Notes: generated by a model not told the origin, from the letters alone. Positions 1 to 7,131 are shown, counted from the first letter of the stretch. The stretch: DNA of 15,437 nt from Acidobacteriota bacterium (GCA_024638355.1 JAHEKO010000011.1:4744-20180), one strand, 5' to 3'. Program-made: numbers and translations.

Positions 1-1151
1 GCGTTGCGGTCCAGCTTGGCGCCGACGACCTCGCCGTCGGTGTAGACCAGCGCCGCCGGCCCGTCCCACGGCTCCATCAGGTTCTCGTGGTAGACGAAGA
101 AGTCGCGCAGCTCGGGCGAGAAGCCGGGCGCCTCGTGGTACGGATCCGGGATCAGCATCATGAGGCTTCGGTAGAGCCCGAGGCCGCTGTGGAGCAGGAA
201 CTCGAGGACGTTGTCCAGGCTGAACGAGTCGCTGACCGCCGAGGTGGTGATCGGCAGCAGGTCCTCGAGATCGTCTCCCCAGACGTCCGAGCGCAGCTCC
301 CGCTCCCTGGCGCGCATCCACAGCCGGTTGCCCCGGATCGTGTTGATCTCGCCGTTGTGCGCCAGCAGACGGAAGGGCTGGGCGAGCGCCCACGACGGCA
401 GGGTGTTGGTGGCGAAGCGCTCGTGGAACACCGCCACCTTCGCCCGGTAGCGCTCGTCGGCGAGATCGAGGTAGAAGCGCTCCAGCTGGCGGGGCGTCAC
501 GAGTCCCTTGTAGACGAGGGTCTTCGACGACAGCGAGCAGATGTGGGTGTGGCGCTGCTCCGCCAGGTCTCGCTCGACGCGCCTGCGCAGCAGGTAGAGC
601 CGCGCTTCCACCGGCCGCGGGTCGCTCTGGGGACAGGCGATGAAGAGCTGCAGCACCCGCGGCATGCAGGCCCTGGCCATCTCTCCGAGAACGTCGGTAC
701 GGACCGGCACCTCGCGGTGCCCGAGATAGCGCATCCCGAGTCGCGCCGCCCCCCGATCGACCGCGTCCTCCAGAGCCGCGCGCTCCCCCGCCGAGGTGAA
801 GACCATCGCCACGGCCAGAACCTCGCCGGCTTCGAGCCGCGCGCCGACCTCGTCTTCGAGAAGCTCCAGGAAGAGGTCGCGCGGCAGGTCGGTCATGAGC
901 CCCGCGCCGTCCCCGGTCTCGTCGTCGGCGCCTCTTGCGCCGCGGTGCACCAGCCGCCGGAGAGCGGTGAGAGCCAGCGTCACGACGCGGCGCGAAGGCA
1001 CGCCGGAGGCCTCTGCGACGAAGCCGGTGCCGCAGGCGGCGCGGTCCGTGCGGTCGACTAGAGGGAAGGTCGAGCCGCCGGTCACCCCACGCCGCCGGTT
1101 CCTCCGACTCGACCCGCACTCGACGGCTCGGTCAAAGGTATGCCGGTCCAT
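1..1151 (-). CDS. gltB: Glutamate synthase large subunit, N-terminal part (3' end beyond window)
   Basis: The visible 383 residues are the class II glutamine amidotransferase domain of glutamate synthase, which releases ammonia from glutamine for transfer to 2-oxoglutarate. The segment ACGTGFVAEASG places the probable N-terminal nucleophile at Cys40, so the first 39 residues would be a cleaved propeptide, close to the roughly 42 residues known for E. coli GltB. The downstream motifs FHERFATNT and AHNGEINT (Asn266), which are typical of the family's active site, are present. The frame ends in AKLDRNA at the window edge, a conserved GltB segment, so roughly a quarter of a normal ~1500-residue subunit is visible. 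I chose the ATG at 1151 because a GGAG ribosome site sits about six bases upstream. It begins 10 bp after the PII gene, so it is very probably the third gene of the amtB operon. No gltD is visible. Confidence 0.95.
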   Translation of the reverse strand, partial: MDRHTFDRAVECGSSRRNRRRGVTGGSTFPLVDRTDRAACGTGFVAEASGVPSRRVVTLALTALRRLVHRGARGADDETGDGAGLMTDLPRDLFLELLEDEVGARLEAGEVLAVAMVFTSAGERAALEDAVDRGAARLGMRYLGHREVPVRTDVLGEMARACMPRVLQLFIACPQSDPRPVEARLYLLRRRVERDLAEQRHTHICSLSSKTLVYKGLVTPRQLERFYLDLADERYRAKVAVFHERFATNTLPSWALAQPFRLLAHNGEINTIRGNRLWMRARERELRSDVWGDDLEDLLPITTSAVSDSFSLDNVLEFLLHSGLGLYRSLMMLIPDPYHEAPGFSPELRDFFVYHENLMEPWDGPAALVYTDGEVVGAKLDRN

Positions 1152-1161
1152 GGGGCTCCGT

Positions 1162-1530
1162 TCAGACGCCCTGGCCGGCGAGGAGCGCGGGTGTCACCGC
1201 GGCCTGGTCTTCTTCGCCGGTGCGGATGCGAACCACGCGCTCGACCGGCACGACGAAGATCTTGCCGTCTCCGACCTCGCCCGTCCTGGCGGCGCGGGTC
1301 AGCACGGAGATGGTCGGCTCGACGAAGCTCTCGGAGACCCCGATGTCGATGCGTACCTTCTCCACCAGCTCCATCTTCACCGTCGTGCCGCGATAGGTCT
1401 CGACGGCCTCGGTCTCGCCGCCGTGCCCCTGCGCGCGGCTGATGGTCAGGCCGTGGATCTCGGCCGTGAACAGGGCCTCCAGGACGTCGTTGAGCTTCTC
1501 GGGCCGGATGATCGCGGTGATCAGCTTCAT
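1162..1530 (-). CDS. glnK: PII-family nitrogen regulatory protein (GlnK-like), variant T-loop
   Basis: This 122-residue PII signal protein is full length and aligns without gaps to E. coli GlnB. PII trimers bind ATP/ADP and 2-oxoglutarate and, next to amtB, usually plug the ammonium channel. The conserved parts are the N-terminal strand (MKLITAIIRP), YRG at 46-48, Lys58, the B-loop TGEVGDGKIF (about 83-92) and the C-terminal RIRTGEED (101-108). The T-loop is unusual: the position of the uridylylated Tyr51 is Val, Gln39 (a Mg/2-oxoglutarate ligand in studied PII proteins) is Glu, and Arg38 and Lys40 are Gly and Thr. Classical uridylylation by GlnD is therefore unlikely. Its ATG overlaps the amtB stop (ATGA), so the two are probably translationally coupled, and gltB follows 10 bp later. 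A GGAGG lies upstream of the start. The PII fold is certain; the GlnK rather than GlnB label rests on the amtB linkage. Confidence 0.95.
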   Translation of the reverse strand: MKLITAIIRPEKLNDVLEALFTAEIHGLTISRAQGHGGETEAVETYRGTTVKMELVEKVRIDIGVSESFVEPTISVLTRAARTGEVGDGKIFVVPVERVVRIRTGEEDQAAVTPALLAGQGV

Positions 1531-2840
1531 GCTCCCGCCTCCAGGGGTTCGTGCGCCGCGGCCGGGGCCGAGCGCTGGGTCGTCTTGGCGGCCGACGGAA
1601 TCAACAGCAGGGCGCCCTCGCCGTGGGTGTAGGCCTCCTCGCCGTGCATCGGCACGTCGAGCCCGGTGCCCTCCTCGCGCGAGCTGACCCGAAGCGGCAG
1701 CACCAGGTTCACGGCCTTGAGCAGCGCGAAGGACATGACGCCGCTGAACGCCATGACCGCCAGCACCGCCACGACCTGCATGGCCGCCTGCTTCCAGTTG
1801 CCGGCCACGAGCCCGTCGGTGCCGCCCCAGGCGGCGGTCGCGAAGATCCCGGTCAGCACCGCTCCGGTCATCCCGCCGAGGCCGTGGGCGGCGGCGACCT
1901 CGAGCGAATCGTCGAGGCGCGTCTTGCTCCGCTTCATGATCGCGAAGTAGCTCGGGATGGCCGCCAGGGCGCCGATCGCCAGCGCGCTCATCGGCCCGAC
2001 GAAGCCGGCGGCCGGGGTGATCGCCACCAGGCCGACCACGATCCCGGTCGCCGCGCCGACCGCGGTCATCTTGCGGGTGCTCAGCCGGTCGAGAAACATC
2101 CAGGCCGCGAGCGCCGCCGCCGGCGCCAGCAGGGTGTTGACGAACGCCAGGGCCGCGGTGGCGTCGGCGGCGAGCGCGCTGCCCGCGTTGAAGCCGAACC
2201 AGCCGAACCAGAGAAGGCCCGCGCCGAGCAGCACGAACGGCACGTTGTGCGGCAGGAGCGCCTGGCGGCCGTAGTCGCGACGCGGCCCGAGCACCATCGC
2301 CGCGACGATCGCCGCCATACCGGCGTTGACGTGCACCACGGTGCCGCCGGCGAAGTCGAGCGCGCCAAGGCGCGCCAGCCAGCCGTCGCCCCACACCCAG
2401 TGGCAGACCGGCGCGTAGACCGCGAGCATCCACAGATTGATGAACAGCAGGTAGGCGCCGAAGCGCATGCGCTCGGCGATCGCCCCCGAGATCAGAGCCG
2501 CCGTGATGATGGCGAAGGTGCCCTGGAAGGCCATGAAGAGCAGGTGCGGGATGCTCCCCTGCGGCTCCAGGCCGACGCCGCGCAGGAAGGCGAACTCGAG
2601 GCCTCCGAGCCAGGCGTTGCCGGGCGCGAACGCCAGGCTGTAGCCGAGAATCGCCCAGGCGACGACGACGGTGCCGAGCGCGGCGAAGCTCATCATCATG
2701 GTGTTGAGTGCGTTCTTCGAGCGCACCAGACCGCCGTAGAAAAAGGCGAGGGCCGGGGTCATCAACAGCACCATCGCGCAGGCGACGATGAGCCAGGCCG
2801 TGTCGGCGGCCTCGACGGCGAGAGGGTCGGCAACTTCCAT
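1527..2840 (-). CDS. amtB: Ammonium transporter (Amt family)
   Basis: This is a 437-residue polytopic inner-membrane ammonium channel of normal family length. Visible hallmarks are the twin pore histidines (His170 in GGTVVHVNAG and His319 in AAAHGLGG), the aspartate before the first (Asp162 in LDFAGG), the periplasmic-side phenylalanine segment FQGTFAIITAA (about 105-115) and WFGWFGFNAG (211-220). About ten hydrophobic segments are readable, and a soluble tail after about residue 385 contains GLDVPMHGEEAYTHGE, the conserved Amt tail. I chose the ATG at 2840 rather than an in-frame ATG at 2882 because AGGAGGAG stands 8 bases before 2840 and the extra 14 residues are a Pro/Arg-rich stretch unlike the family. 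No obvious cleavable signal peptide is seen. It is the first gene of an operon with PII and gltB, driven by the promoter at 2897-2925. Confidence 0.97.
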   Translation of the reverse strand: MEVADPLAVEAADTAWLIVACAMVLLMTPALAFFYGGLVRSKNALNTMMMSFAALGTVVVAWAILGYSLAFAPGNAWLGGLEFAFLRGVGLEPQGSIPHLLFMAFQGTFAIITAALISGAIAERMRFGAYLLFINLWMLAVYAPVCHWVWGDGWLARLGALDFAGGTVVHVNAGMAAIVAAMVLGPRRDYGRQALLPHNVPFVLLGAGLLWFGWFGFNAGSALAADATAALAFVNTLLAPAAALAAWMFLDRLSTRKMTAVGAATGIVVGLVAITPAAGFVGPMSALAIGALAAIPSYFAIMKRSKTRLDDSLEVAAAHGLGGMTGAVLTGIFATAAWGGTDGLVAGNWKQAAMQVVAVLAVMAFSGVMSFALLKAVNLVLPLRVSSREEGTGLDVPMHGEEAYTHGEGALLLIPSAAKTTQRSAPAAAHEPLEAGA

Positions 2841-2896
2841 GGGGGGGCTCCTCCTGAGCGCGCGCGGCGGCGGAGGCGCCACCGATCGGAGCGCAG

Positions 2897-2925
2897 AAGA
2901 TAGCTGATCGACTACCGGGTGTCAA
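2897..2925 (-). promoter_or_regulatory. Sigma-70-type promoter of the amtB operon
   Basis: Read on the minus strand, TTGACA (2925-2920, perfect -35) is followed after 17 bp by TATCTT (2902-2897, four of six -10 bases). Transcription would start near 2890, leaving a leader of about 50 bases before the amtB ATG. I looked for a sigma-54 (GG-N10-GC) site, as enteric nitrogen operons have, and found none convincing. Confidence 0.75.
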
Positions 2926-2928
2926 TTG

Positions 2929-3024
2929 AAATGCGCCAATTGAGCAGAAGTCTTGGATCATTTTGCGAAAAACCGAGCTACATTGGCGTAAATGCGCGTC
3001 GAAGTTTGCTCGATTGGCGCGAAT
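2929..3024. promoter_or_regulatory. Three ATTGGCG-type motif copies upstream of amtB
   Basis: Three related 12-mers lie just upstream of the amtB -35 box: ATTGGCGCATTT (minus strand, 2940-2929), ATTGGCGTAAAT (plus strand, 2982-2993) and ATTGGCGCGAAT (plus strand, 3013-3024). The last two are 31 bp apart, about three helical turns. The stretch is visibly more AT-rich than the surroundings. Position and repetition suggest binding sites for a regulator of the nitrogen operon. The protein is unknown and the function is inferred. More copies occur upstream of the beta-helix gene (4581-4600 and 4654-4662). Confidence 0.45.
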
Positions 3025-3083
3025 CGGAAATCACCCGGCGGCACGCCCCGAAGAGCCTGGAATTCGCTCGAGCTCACAAGGAG

Positions 3084-3118
3084 CTGCCGGGCTCCGCCCT
3101 CGAGCCGAAGCCCGGCAG
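3084..3118 (-). terminator. Hairpin after the beta-helix gene
   Basis: CTGCCGGGCT (3084-3093) and AGCCCGGCAG (3109-3118) form a perfect 10-bp stem around a 15-base loop, starting 7 bases after the TAG stop of the beta-helix gene. There is no real T-tract on the downstream (minus-strand) side, so this may be a Rho-independent terminator of imperfect form or a 3'-end stabilising hairpin. Confidence 0.55.
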
Positions 3119-3125
3119 GAGACAG

Positions 3126-4508
3126 CTACTTACACAGCCCCGCCGGCGAGCTGGTCGAGCATCGGTTGTTCTTCCAGGTGTTCGCCGTTCCAGCGGTGCC
3201 GCCACCCGAGGTGTCGTCGACGGCGTCGGTGCCGCCGCTCGAGTCGATCCGGTTGTTCTTGAGCTCGTTGTCGATGCCATCGAAAACGCGGATGCCGTCG
3301 GAGGCGCTGGCCGCGGCCTCGTTGTTGTGCAGCCGGTTGTCGTTCGGCGTGGCCGGCTCGGTGGCGGGGTCGACGTTCACCAGGACGATGCCGCCGTCGC
3401 CGCTGTCGACGATGGCGTTGTTGTGGATGTCGTTCGCCTCGACGGGCAGCGGCACACCCGGAGCCGTGCAGCCGATGTTGCCGAAGAAGAGTCCCAGAAA
3501 CTGCAGGCTGATGCCATCGAAGTCGCTGTCGGCGACGTCGTTGTTGTGGACCTTCGCCCCGGCGGTGTCGGCCACCGAGATGCCGATATCGGCGCGAGTG
3601 ACCAGATTGTCGTGGACGTCGGTCTTGCCCGGGCAGAACAGGATGATCCCGCTGCCGGCGCCACCCGGAACGTTGGGTGACGGGTTGTTGTCGACGAAGT
3701 TCTTGTGCACCTTGCCGGTCGCGCCGCGCGACATCTGCACGCCGTTCGGGGCCCACACCGTCGGCGGCACCGGCCCGATCAAGTCGTTCGATTCGACCTT
3801 GAGGTCGACGCCGTTGCCGTTGCCGTTGATGCCGACCCGGGTGTAGTTGCGCACCAGCGTACTCTTTACCTTGACCTTGGCGCGTCCGCCGGTGAGCGAT
3901 TGCACGCGGATCCCGAGGCCCTGGGAGCTCCCGGAGGCGTTGCGGATGTTGAGCACCTCGACACTGTCGATCTGCCCGTCGGTCTCGTCGTAGCGGATGC
4001 CGTAGACGACCCCGCCCGCCTGGGCCGACTGGCCGTCCACCGTCAGGTCGCGAATGTCGACCCTGCCCGAGAAGACGACGTCGATGATCGGCCCCGCCGT
4101 TCCGGCGACTCCGGTCACGATCGCGCTGCCCGCGCCATCACCGTGCAGGCGGAGGGGGTTGCCCGGTCCGACGAGCACATTCTCGGCATAGACGCCGGCG
4201 CAGATGGTGATCGTCTGGCTTCCGGACTGGAGCGCCGCGGCGTCGACCGCGGCCTGGATCGTGGTGAAGGCCGCCGCCGGGCACTCGACGAGATCGTCGT
4301 CGACGACGAGGCCGCCCCCTTTGCCGAAGGCGCGCACGCGCGGCCGCGGCGTTGCGTGCCGGGCCACCAGCGTCGAGCTTTCGCCCACGACCGGCGTGAA
4401 AGGAGAGGCTACGGCTCCGCCTCGAGCCGCCGCCACCGGCGCACTCGCCGCGATGGCGGCGACCAGGAGGACGCCGACGGTCAAGGCTCCGGACAAACGC
4501 TTCTTCAT
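3126..4508 (-). CDS. Secreted right-handed beta-helix (NosD/pectate-lyase-like) repeat protein
   Basis: This 460-residue protein has a clear signal peptide (MKKRLSGALTVG, hydrophobic to about residue 25, likely cleavage after VAA). A linker to about 65 is followed by the usual opening of such proteins, CPAAAFTTIQAAVDAA (76-91) and TITICAGVYAENV (99-111). From about 140 to 425 there are repeated short strands with Asn/Asp turns (for example KVHKNFVDNN, DVHDNLVTRADIGI, KVHNNDVADSDFDGI, DIHNNAIVDSGDGGI), the pattern of parallel beta-helix (PbH1) coils. It ends in NTWKNNRCSTSSPAGLC, with cysteines at 450 and 459. No catalytic residues of a known polysaccharide lyase are evident, so binding or structural roles are as likely as enzymatic ones. 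I chose the ATG at 4508 for its AAGGAG site and signal peptide; the frame is open further upstream, but without these. Confidence 0.9.
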   Translation of the reverse strand: MKKRLSGALTVGVLLVAAIAASAPVAAARGGAVASPFTPVVGESSTLVARHATPRPRVRAFGKGGGLVVDDDLVECPAAAFTTIQAAVDAAALQSGSQTITICAGVYAENVLVGPGNPLRLHGDGAGSAIVTGVAGTAGPIIDVVFSGRVDIRDLTVDGQSAQAGGVVYGIRYDETDGQIDSVEVLNIRNASGSSQGLGIRVQSLTGGRAKVKVKSTLVRNYTRVGINGNGNGVDLKVESNDLIGPVPPTVWAPNGVQMSRGATGKVHKNFVDNNPSPNVPGGAGSGIILFCPGKTDVHDNLVTRADIGISVADTAGAKVHNNDVADSDFDGISLQFLGLFFGNIGCTAPGVPLPVEANDIHNNAIVDSGDGGIVLVNVDPATEPATPNDNRLHNNEAAASASDGIRVFDGIDNELKNNRIDSSGGTDAVDDTSGGGTAGTANTWKNNRCSTSSPAGLCK

Positions 4509-4580
4509 ATGAATCACTCCTTCCCCACTACAAGGGATGTCGAGCGGGAGTCGTCGATCCGATCTCCCTCTGGATCTTGG

Positions 4581-4662
4581 ATTGGCGAGAGTTCGCCAAG
4601 GATGCTCTATCAAGCTGCCCGACCTGTTTAGCAGATGGTGATCGGGTCGACACCGCGCCAAT
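4581..4662. promoter_or_regulatory. Inverted repeat and ATTGGCG copies upstream of the beta-helix gene
   Basis: TTGGCGA (4582-4588) and TCGCCAA (4593-4599) form a perfect 7-bp inverted repeat with a 4-base spacer. The left arm, with the preceding A, reads ATTGGCGA. A further copy, ATTGGCGCG, lies on the minus strand at 4662-4654. Both are 70 to 155 bases upstream of the beta-helix start. The only promoter-like sequence I can see nearby is a weak minus-strand -10 candidate around 4625-4632. The motif resembles the copies upstream of amtB and could be an operator; this is inference. Confidence 0.4.
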
Positions 4663-4723
4663 GCCCGGTCGCCACCGACCTCGAGGGGTGGGAGAGCTTG
4701 CTCGCCGGTGACACGAATGAAGA

Positions 4724-4749
4724 CCGCCGGGCGGAGATCCGCCCGGCGG
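4724..4749 (-). terminator. Strong terminator hairpin after the 709-residue protein gene
   Basis: CCGCCGGGCGGA (4724-4735) pairs perfectly with TCCGCCCGGCGG (4738-4749): a 12-bp, almost all-GC stem. In the minus-strand direction it begins 8 bases after the TAG stop at 4758 and is followed by TCTTCATTCG, a modest T-rich tail. It separates this gene from the beta-helix gene, implying separate transcription units. Confidence 0.8.
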
Positions 4750-4757
4750 CCCAACAC

Positions 4758-6887
4758 CTATTCGTTCAGATCAGACTGCAGAAGGACCGCGCCCTCCTGC
4801 TGGAGAACCTGGTTCGCGACCAGTCTCCCGGGGCACTTCTCGACCGCGATCGCGTTGACGAGCCGTCGCTCCAGGATGAAGCTGTAGCCGTTGCGCACGT
4901 TGGACTCGGCCCACAGCGTGACCGCGAATGCGCAGGTCGTCGTCACTCCGGTCAGCATGGACATCGCGTCGACCAGCTGATCGACCGGCGTGGCCAGACC
5001 GCTGGCGGAGCTGGCCCAGGCGAGGACCGGAGAGCCCGGTGTGATGCCCTTCTTGTACCAGAGGGTCCACCTGCGGAGGCGGTTGTTCGCCTGATCCACC
5101 TCTGCCCGGATCGTGAGCGGCGGCACCGCCGAATGCTGGATCACGCCGCAGCCGGTCGGCGCCGGCGTGAAGGTCATGTTGACCGTCGGCCGCTCGTTGT
5201 CGATGGCCGCCACGAGGAGGCACGGATAGAGCGCGGGCAGAACGTTGCCAGGAGGCACGGTGCCGTCTCTGTAGTCGATCTTCGTGTTGGTCAGGAGCGT
5301 TCCCGTCGAGTCGAAGATCTCGAGCAGCAGCTGGTACTTGCCGTCGGGCACCGCCTTGGTCCAGACGCCGTTGGAGGCTCGATAGCCGGTCACCCAGTGG
5401 GCGATCCAGTCGGGGTTGTACCAGTAGTAGTTCTTGAAGTCCCGGACCTCGTAGAGCGCGGGCGTCGAGCCGACGGTGGTCGGCCCCAGCGTGTGGCTCT
5501 CGCTGAACAGGGTCGACTTGTGAACTCGGGTGTCCTTCAGCTGGCGGCTGATGGGCGTGTAGCCGCCACCGCCCTTCCGGTACGACAGGCGATAGTAGTA
5601 GGGCGCGGTGGCGCCGGGGATCGCCTGAGCCCGGCTCAGCGTGTCGCCGAACTGGGCGAAGATGCGCAGCCCGGCGCCGTAGGCCACATTGGCATTCGAG
5701 CCCTTCTCGTAGTGGCCGTTGGCCTGGTTGATCCAGTAGACCTCGTCGTTGCCGATGCGGGTGAAGAAGACCTGGGTGCCTTCCGGCCGGTCCTGCGGCT
5801 CGCCGTCGCCGCATTCGATCTCGGGGGCGTCGACCCAGACGTCGATGTGGGCGGTGTTCACGTTCCAGCGCGTGTTGCTGTACGGATCGAGGTACAGCAC
5901 GGTCTCGACGCCGTTGATGACCTGGGTCACCTTGATGATGATGTCGGGGCGCCAGTCCCACCGGAACCAGCCGTAGCGGTACTGGAGCGGCCACCAGTTG
6001 AAGCAGCACTGCCAGTAGCCGTTCTCGTCAGTGGTGGTCGTGCACAGAAGCTGCTTGCTGTAGAAGCAGCGGGGGAAGAGATACCAGAGCGCCGTCCGCG
6101 ACTGGAAGGTCGCCGCGGAGATGTTCTTCACGGCCTCGGGCTGCACCCGTTCCGCGCTGATCCGAGACTCGATCCCGCTCTCGAGATCGGGCGGCTCGGG
6201 CTGCGGCCCGAGCGAGGCCACCTCGAGGTTGTCGGCGGCCAGCTCGATCGCCCGGGGGTCGGGCGGCGGCGGAGGTACCGGCGGCTCGAACTCGATCGGA
6301 TGGATCTTCCGCTCGAGCTGCCCGCCGATGAGGTCCTCGACCCGAACGACATCACGCCTCTTGAGCTCGGCCCGCAGCGGGTAGATGTACGGCCAGAGGC
6401 AGAAGACGCGATCGACGTCGAACACCTCCACCTTGACGAACGGTACCGGGCAGTTGCCCGGGGTCTTGCGCACGTGGCCGGAGACGCAGATCCGCCGCGG
6501 CCACCAGGGCGTCCAGATCAACTCGAGAATCTCGAGCTCGGGCCGCAGAACGTACCTGCCGCGCTCCAGCTTCCACTCGGCGGCCGCGTACTTGCGGCTG
6601 TAGATCTCGGCCACGCGACGGACCTTCTCCGGGTCGGTCTCGGGCGCGATCACCACCTCGACGTCGCCCGGCTTGGTGAGCGGCACCGGGTGGCTGAACG
6701 ATCCGTCCGGATCCACCGGGACGGCGCCGAGCGACTTCCCGTCGCTCCTGAAGAAATACGCCTGCAGCTTGAGCTCGTCGGGCACCGAGTCGAGCGTCTC
6801 GAGGCTCACTCGGCCTTCGACCTGTGAGTACTTGGCGGAGCGCTTCGCCGCCGCCTTCTTTTTGACCGGTCGTTTCTTCGCCGTCAT
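4758..6887 (-). CDS. Uncharacterised 709-residue Cys/Trp/Tyr-rich protein with transthyretin-like sandwich segments
   Basis: I do not recognise a named family. Residues 1-18 are a Lys/Ala/Arg-rich tail with no signal peptide or membrane segment. Residues 20-85 (YSQVEGRVSL ... PDGSFSHPV) look like a small beta-sandwich. Residues 131-165 (RRICVSGHVRKTPGNCPVPF, then VKVEVFDVDRVFC) and 280-320 (TTTTDENGYWQCCFNWWP onward) look like the two halves of a carboxypeptidase-regulatory/transthyretin-like domain, separated by about 115 residues that include a Pro tract (PPVPPPPPDP, 202-211). The aromatic C-terminal 380 residues hold further strand-rich stretches (DGKYQLLLEIFDSTGTLL, LTIRAEVDQANNRLRRWTLW). 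About 14 cysteines are present, including one CC pair. A GGGAG site about 6 bases upstream supports the ATG at 6887. It is a single-gene unit with its own promoter and terminator. A structural, adhesive or particle-associated role is possible but unproven. Confidence 0.85.
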   Translation of the reverse strand: MTAKKRPVKKKAAAKRSAKYSQVEGRVSLETLDSVPDELKLQAYFFRSDGKSLGAVPVDPDGSFSHPVPLTKPGDVEVVIAPETDPEKVRRVAEIYSRKYAAAEWKLERGRYVLRPELEILELIWTPWWPRRICVSGHVRKTPGNCPVPFVKVEVFDVDRVFCLWPYIYPLRAELKRRDVVRVEDLIGGQLERKIHPIEFEPPVPPPPPDPRAIELAADNLEVASLGPQPEPPDLESGIESRISAERVQPEAVKNISAATFQSRTALWYLFPRCFYSKQLLCTTTTDENGYWQCCFNWWPLQYRYGWFRWDWRPDIIIKVTQVINGVETVLYLDPYSNTRWNVNTAHIDVWVDAPEIECGDGEPQDRPEGTQVFFTRIGNDEVYWINQANGHYEKGSNANVAYGAGLRIFAQFGDTLSRAQAIPGATAPYYYRLSYRKGGGGYTPISRQLKDTRVHKSTLFSESHTLGPTTVGSTPALYEVRDFKNYYWYNPDWIAHWVTGYRASNGVWTKAVPDGKYQLLLEIFDSTGTLLTNTKIDYRDGTVPPGNVLPALYPCLLVAAIDNERPTVNMTFTPAPTGCGVIQHSAVPPLTIRAEVDQANNRLRRWTLWYKKGITPGSPVLAWASSASGLATPVDQLVDAMSMLTGVTTTCAFAVTLWAESNVRNGYSFILERRLVNAIAVEKCPGRLVANQVLQQEGAVLLQSDLNE

Positions 6888-6903
6888 CTTGGCTCCCTTC
6901 GCA

Positions 6904-6929
6904 GGATGCCGGCTCCCTCAGCGGCATCC
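6904..6929 (-). promoter_or_regulatory. Hairpin in the 5' leader of the 709-residue protein gene
   Basis: GGATGCCG (6904-6911) and CGGCATCC (6922-6929) form a perfect 8-bp stem with a 10-base loop. It ends 16 bases before the ATG and just upstream of the ribosome site, inside a leader that would be about 125 bases long from the promoter at 7019-7047. It could modulate translation or stability; no known RNA class is recognised. Confidence 0.35.
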
Positions 6930-7018
6930 CGCTGATTCGGGGTCGATAGGTCGACCTCCGAGTTCCTTAATCCGCTCACTCCCCCCCGAAGAACAGTCAA
7001 CTCAAGAAATATAGACAG

Positions 7019-7047
7019 ATTGTAACAGGTCTTGCGTCTCCTGTCGC
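7019..7047 (-). promoter_or_regulatory. Promoter of the 709-residue protein gene
   Basis: On the minus strand, GCGACA (7047-7042, four of six -35 bases) is followed after 17 bp by TACAAT (7024-7019, five of six -10 bases), and then by the most AT-rich stretch of the region. The implied transcription start is near 7012. Confidence 0.55.
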
Positions 7048-7131
7048 GCTCCCGTTAACGGCGCGAGTGGGTCCGTCGGGTCCGTGGGCCCTCGCGGCGG
7101 CGACGCCTCGAACTTCGACGCTCCGCCGTGA

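Noticed and set aside
1551..2903. Long plus-strand open frame opposite amtB
   Set aside because: Its translation is Arg/Gly/Glu/His-rich without any family signature, while the minus strand holds a perfect Amt transporter. GC-rich codon bias commonly keeps the opposite strand open.
2841..3080. Sigma-54 (GG-N10-GC) promoter for the nitrogen operon
   Set aside because: The TTGGCGC and TTGGCGT segments resemble a -24 element, but no GC dinucleotide falls at the required distance. A near-consensus sigma-70 promoter is present instead.
4509..4757. N-terminal extension of the beta-helix protein to 4757
   Set aside because: The extension would run through a terminator hairpin and an inverted repeat, and would bury a clear signal peptide that has its own ribosome site at 4508.
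4635..6827. 730-codon plus-strand open frame opposite the 709-residue protein
   Set aside because: Its composition (Val/Asp/Arg/Leu-rich, no motifs) is that of an antisense shadow. The minus-strand frame has a ribosome site, promoter, terminator and coherent beta-strand pattern.
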